From ZC4RG30 sp964417875 (GTDB taxonomy: Bacteria; Pseudomonadota; Gammaproteobacteria; Steroidobacterales; Steroidobacteraceae), in NCBI GenBank assembly GCA_964417875.1, contig CAYQJU010000006.1, positions 13,207-77,206 on the forward strand: a stretch of DNA of 64,000 nucleotides, given 5' to 3'. Below are positions 61,208 to 64,000 of this stretch, piece after piece. A program made the translations under genes and the position numbers. The notes beneath the pieces are model-generated. The model did not search any database. It saw nothing but the letters and a program-made list of their open reading frames with translations, and was not told the origin of the DNA. Every line of letters begins with the position of its first letter. The stretch's first letter is position 1.

Positions 61208-62455
61208 TCAGCCGGTGAAGCGGCGCAGCGCCAGCGTGCCGTTGGTGCCGCCGAAGCCAAAGGAGTTGGACAGCGCCGCGTCGATGCGCATCTTGCGCGC
61301 GGCGTTGGGCACGTAGTCCAGGTCGCAGCCCTCGCCCGGTTCGTGCAGGTTGATGGTCGGCGGCGCCACCTGGTCGCGCAGCGCCAGCGTGGTGAAGATG
61401 GCCTCGACCACACCGGCGGCGCCGAGCAGGTGCCCGGTGACCGACTTGGTGGAGCTGACGGCCAGTCGCGCCGCCTCGGCGCCGAATGCGCCCTTGATGG
61501 CCAGCGTCTCGGCCACGTCGCCCAGTTCGGTCGAGGTGGCGTGCGCATTGATGTATTGCACGTCGGAGGGATTCAGGCCCGCATCGCGCAATGCGGTCTG
61601 CATCGCGCGGCGCGCGCCATGCCCGTCTTCGGGCGGTGCGGTGATGTGATGCGCATCGCCGCTCATGCCGAAGCCGGCCACCTCGGCATAGATGCGGGCG
61701 CCACGTGCGCGCGCATGTTCCAGCTCTTCGAGGATCATCGCGCCGCCGCCGTCGGACAGCACGAAACCTTCGCGGTCCTTGTCCCAGGGACGGCTGGCCT
61801 CGGTGGGCGCATCATTGCGCGTGGACAGCGCCTTGGCCTGGCCGAAGCCGCCGACGCCCAGCGCGCAGGTGGCCATCTCGGAGCCGCCGGCGAGGATCAC
61901 GTCTGCATCGCCATACTGGATGGTGCGCATGGCCACGCCCACCGCATGGGTGGAGGTGGTGCAGGCAGTGACCACACCCAGGTTCGGGCCGCGCAGCCCG
62001 AAGCGGATCGACAGGTGCCCGGAGATCATGTTGATGATGGTCGAGGGCACGAAGAACGGCGTGATCTTGCGCGGGCTGAGCCCGTCGAGGAAGGCCTTGT
62101 GCACCTCTTCGATGGTCGAGAGGCCGCCGATGCCCGAACCGGTGATGACACCGACGCGGTCCAGGTCGACCTTGGCAAGGTCGAGGCCCGAATCGGCCAT
62201 GGCATCGACGCCGGCGGCGATGCCATAGTGCATGAACTCGTCCATGCGCCGGGCTTCCTTCGGCGACAGGTAGTTCTCGAGCGTGAAATCTTTCACCGCG
62301 CCGCCGAAGCGGCAGGGGAAGTCGGTGACGTCGAAGCGCTTGATCGGCGCGATGCCACTGACGCCATTGACGACGTTGTCCCAGGCGGTGGCAACCGTGC
62401 TGCCCACCGGCGAGACGATGCCCAGACCCGTAACGACTACGCGACGCTTGCTCAA
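61208..62455 (-). CDS. fabF: 3-oxoacyl-[acyl-carrier-protein] synthase II
   Basis: FabF extends fatty acids by condensing acyl-ACP with malonyl-ACP. The 415-residue thiolase-fold enzyme has the catalytic Cys in VVTACTTSTHAVG (about residue 163), His in INAHATSTELGD and Lys/His in TKSVTGHLLGAAG. The start is TTG 62455 with GGAG 5-6 bases upstream. It is 99 bases after acpP, the fixed acpP-fabF order. Confidence 0.94.
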   Translation of the reverse strand: MSKRRVVVTGLGIVSPVGSTVATAWDNVVNGVSGIAPIKRFDVTDFPCRFGGAVKDFTLENYLSPKEARRMDEFMHYGIAAGVDAMADSGLDLAKVDLDRVGVITGSGIGGLSTIEEVHKAFLDGLSPRKITPFFVPSTIINMISGHLSIRFGLRGPNLGVVTACTTSTHAVGVAMRTIQYGDADVILAGGSEMATCALGVGGFGQAKALSTRNDAPTEASRPWDKDREGFVLSDGGGAMILEELEHARARGARIYAEVAGFGMSGDAHHITAPPEDGHGARRAMQTALRDAGLNPSDVQYINAHATSTELGDVAETLAIKGAFGAEAARLAVSSTKSVTGHLLGAAGVVEAIFTTLALRDQVAPPTINLHEPGEGCDLDYVPNAARKMRIDAALSNSFGFGGTNGTLALRRFTG

Positions 62456-62554
62456 TGCAGCTCCGATCGACTCATGGGAATGCGGGATGCCGGATGGGGC
62501 CGGCGTGCCGCGCGGCCGGACGGCGCCGCGCGGCGGATGACATCACAAAACGGA

Positions 62555-62797
62555 TCAGGCCTTCGCGCGCCGATCGTTGATGTAGTTGATTGCCTGCTGG
62601 ACGGTGGTGATCTTCTCGGCTTCTTCATCCGGAATCTCGATCTCGAACTCTTCTTCGAGGGCCATCACCAGCTCAACCGTATCCAGCGAGTCAGCGCCGA
62701 GATCATCGACGAATGACGCGTCGCTCGTCACCTGCTCAGCCTTGACGCCCAGCTGCTCGGCAACGATGGCTTTGACTTGGCTTTCGACGCTGCTCAT
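62555..62797 (-). CDS. acpP: Acyl carrier protein
   Basis: The 80-residue acidic protein carries fatty-acid intermediates on a phosphopantetheine arm attached to Ser in GADSLDTVELVM (about residue 37). Start MSSVESQVKAIVAEQLG and the acidic helix EEEFEIEIPDEEAEKI are typical. AGGA lies upstream of ATG 62797. Confidence 0.97.
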   Translation of the reverse strand: MSSVESQVKAIVAEQLGVKAEQVTSDASFVDDLGADSLDTVELVMALEEEFEIEIPDEEAEKITTVQQAINYINDRRAKA

Positions 62798-62864
62798 CTG
62801 TATTCAATCCTCATTAATTTTGACCGGTTGCGATCGGCGCGTGGCCGGGTCGCATGGGGCGCGT

Positions 62865-62870
62865 ATTGTA
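62865..62870 (-). promoter_or_regulatory. Candidate acpP -10 box
   Basis: On the minus strand TACAAT lies 67 bases before the acpP ATG, in the 177-base gap after fabG. No good -35 box is seen. A separate acpP promoter is common in gammaproteobacteria. Confidence 0.4.
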
Positions 62871-62905
62871 GGGTAAGCAAATCGCCCGCGCCATAGAAAA
62901 ACCAC

Positions 62906-62963
62906 TTTCTCCCCGGCCGCAAGCTGTTGTTTTGCAACACTTATTGCGAAGATCAGGGAGAAA
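62906..62963. other. Nested inverted repeats between fabG and acpP
   Basis: TTTCTCCC (62906-62913) pairs with GGGAGAAA (62956-62963) around an inner TGTTG/CAACA hairpin. This may be a terminator or processing structure for fabG or part of the acpP leader. Confidence 0.35.
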
Positions 62964-62974
62964 CGCAGCTGGAT

Positions 62975-63718
62975 TCACGGCATCAGCATGCCGCCGTTGA
63001 CGCTCAGGGTCTGCCCGGTGATGTAGGCGGCCGCGGGCGAAGCCAGGAAGGCCACTGCCGCCGCGATATCCCCGGGGCTTCCCAGCCGGCCGGCAGGAAT
63101 CTGCGCCACCAGCGCCTCGCGCTGAGCATCGGGCAGCACGCGCGTCATGTCGGTATCGATGAACCCCGGCGCCACCGCGTTCACGGTGATGTTGCGCGAA
63201 GCCAACTCCCGTGCCAGCGACTTGGTCAGGCCGATCACGCCGGCCTTGGCCGCCGCATAGTTCACCTGCCCTGCATTGCCCATCAGGCCCACCACCGAGG
63301 TGATGTTGATGATGCGGCCATTGCGCTCCTTCATCATGCGCTTCACGCACAGCTTCGAGAGCCGGAAGTTCGCCGTCAGGTTGGTGTCGATGACCTGGTT
63401 CCAGTCGTCTTCCTTCATGCGCAGCATCAGGTTGTCGCGCGTGATGGCGGCGTTGTTCACCAGGATGGTGGGCATGTCGCCGGCGGCATCGAGCGAGGCC
63501 AGCAGCGCCTCCACCGAGGCCGCGCTGCTGACATCCAGCACTTCGCCGCGGCCGCCCTTGTCCTGCAGTGCGGCGCTGATCTGCGCGGCGCCGTCGGACG
63601 AGGTGGCGGTGCCGATGACCTTTGCGCCTTCTTCCGCAAGCTGCATCGCGATGGCGCGGCCGATGCCGCGCGAGGCGCCGGTGACCAGCGCGGTGGAACC
63701 CTGCAGCGGGTGGCTCAT
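62975..63718 (-). CDS. fabG: 3-oxoacyl-[acyl-carrier-protein] reductase
   Basis: FabG reduces beta-ketoacyl-ACP with NADPH. The 247-residue SDR has TGASRGIGRAIA (about residues 14-25), the catalytic Ser in NITSVVGLMGN, Tyr-Lys in VNYAAAKAG and the GQTLSVNGGML end. It follows fabD (partial) and precedes acpP, the classical fab order. AAAGGGA lies about 5 bases before the ATG. Confidence 0.94.
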   Translation of the reverse strand: MSHPLQGSTALVTGASRGIGRAIAMQLAEEGAKVIGTATSSDGAAQISAALQDKGGRGEVLDVSSAASVEALLASLDAAGDMPTILVNNAAITRDNLMLRMKEDDWNQVIDTNLTANFRLSKLCVKRMMKERNGRIINITSVVGLMGNAGQVNYAAAKAGVIGLTKSLARELASRNITVNAVAPGFIDTDMTRVLPDAQREALVAQIPAGRLGSPGDIAAAVAFLASPAAAYITGQTLSVNGGMLMP

Positions 63719-63748
63719 ATGAATCCCTTTGTCAGAACGAAGTGGTTG

Positions 63749-64000
63749 TCAGAGCGGCAGCGACAGCGCCGACTGGACCGAGTCGGGATCCTGCAGCGCC
63801 ACGCACTGCAGGTCCGGGCGCTTGTCGATGCGCCGGTTCAGGCCGGTGAGCACCTTGCCGGGGCCACACTCGACGAATGTGCTGCAGCCGGCGGCCAGCA
63901 GCTGGCGCACCAGTTCGGTCCAGCGCACGGGACTGGCCAGCTGGCTGATCATCAGGCCGCGCAGGTCTTCGGCACCGACATGGCGACGCGCATCCACCGG
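63749..64000 (-). CDS. fabD: Malonyl-CoA:ACP transacylase, C-terminal part (partial)
   Basis: The last 83 residues of FabD are present: the stretch ISQLASPVRWTELVRQLLAAG followed by FVECGPGKVLTGLNRRI is the C-terminal signature of malonyl-CoA:ACP transacylase, which loads malonyl onto ACP. The catalytic GHSLG lies outside the window. Gene order with fabG, acpP and fabF supports the name. The sequence runs off the right edge. Confidence 0.9.
   Translation of the reverse strand, partial: PVDARRHVGAEDLRGLMISQLASPVRWTELVRQLLAAGCSTFVECGPGKVLTGLNRRIDKRPDLQCVALQDPDSVQSALSLPL

Overview
The window is a high-GC, tightly packed bacterial chromosome segment. A gammaproteobacterium near Xanthomonadales/Steroidobacterales/Nevskiales is suggested by the serC-serA-pheA-hisC-aroA-cmk-rpsA-ihfB series beside gyrA, the trpS-scpA-scpB-rluB order, a TonB-dependent receptor next to a PKHD hydroxylase, and a dif site of gammaproteobacterial form. 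The species cannot be fixed from the sequence alone. No rRNA, tRNA or CRISPR array was seen. Coordinates 41319-41418 are an assembly gap of N.  Layout: 0-2 kb is the end of a Tad pilus cluster (tadB end, tadC, a DUF192 gene, tadE-like). 2-3.6 kb on the minus strand holds yciB, bolA and a parvulin lipoprotein. 3.7-7.6 kb is trpS-scpA-scpB-rluB-like, followed by an alanine/glycine symporter, a Tat-exported intradiol dioxygenase and a REC-GAF-GGDEF-EAL protein. 12.3-14.5 kb on the minus strand holds ubiG, a phosphoglycolate-phosphatase-like HAD and an SDR. gyrA follows, then an iron-uptake group (PKHD hydroxylase, siderophore receptor, divergent TonB) around a strong palindrome. 21.2-31.1 kb is the amino-acid series running into cmk, rpsA, ihfB, a ComEA-like gene and galU.  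31-37 kb looks catabolic. It has a tannase/feruloyl-esterase-family lipoprotein, an unknown secreted protein, and a five-gene operon centred on a vanillyl-alcohol-oxidase/4-cresol-dehydrogenase-type flavoprotein with its own cytochrome c. 37.2-39.9 kb holds an ECF42-type sigma factor with two DGPF (YCII-related) proteins and a VOC protein. At 40-42 kb an unusual one-heme c-type cytochrome overlaps an NsrR-type nitric-oxide sensor; the N gap between them looks artificial because the same 55 bases stand on both sides.  At 43.2-44.8 kb a 1.58-kb element sits in the chromosome-dimer resolution site dif. It is bounded by a complete dif on the left and a half-dif on the right, carries three small genes, and has very strong DNA hairpins. 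It has no integrase, replication or capsid gene. I read it as a Xer-dependent (IMEX-type) filamentous-phage-derived satellite, the most unusual object in the window.  45-56 kb is a mixed region: a GFA-family protein, an M16 peptidase, a DUF4010 membrane protein, a TIR-like protein divergent from an endonuclease/exonuclease/phosphatase protein, a FadJ-like multifunctional enzyme, a double cNMP-binding/rhodanese protein and PilZ. The window ends with the minus-strand series fabD(partial)-fabG-acpP-fabF-pabB-pabC-mltG-tmk-holB-pilZ, the usual fatty-acid/folate/replication cluster. A repeated feature is a -10-like hexamer only 6-9 bases before the start codon with no Shine-Dalgarno sequence, which suggests leaderless transcripts.
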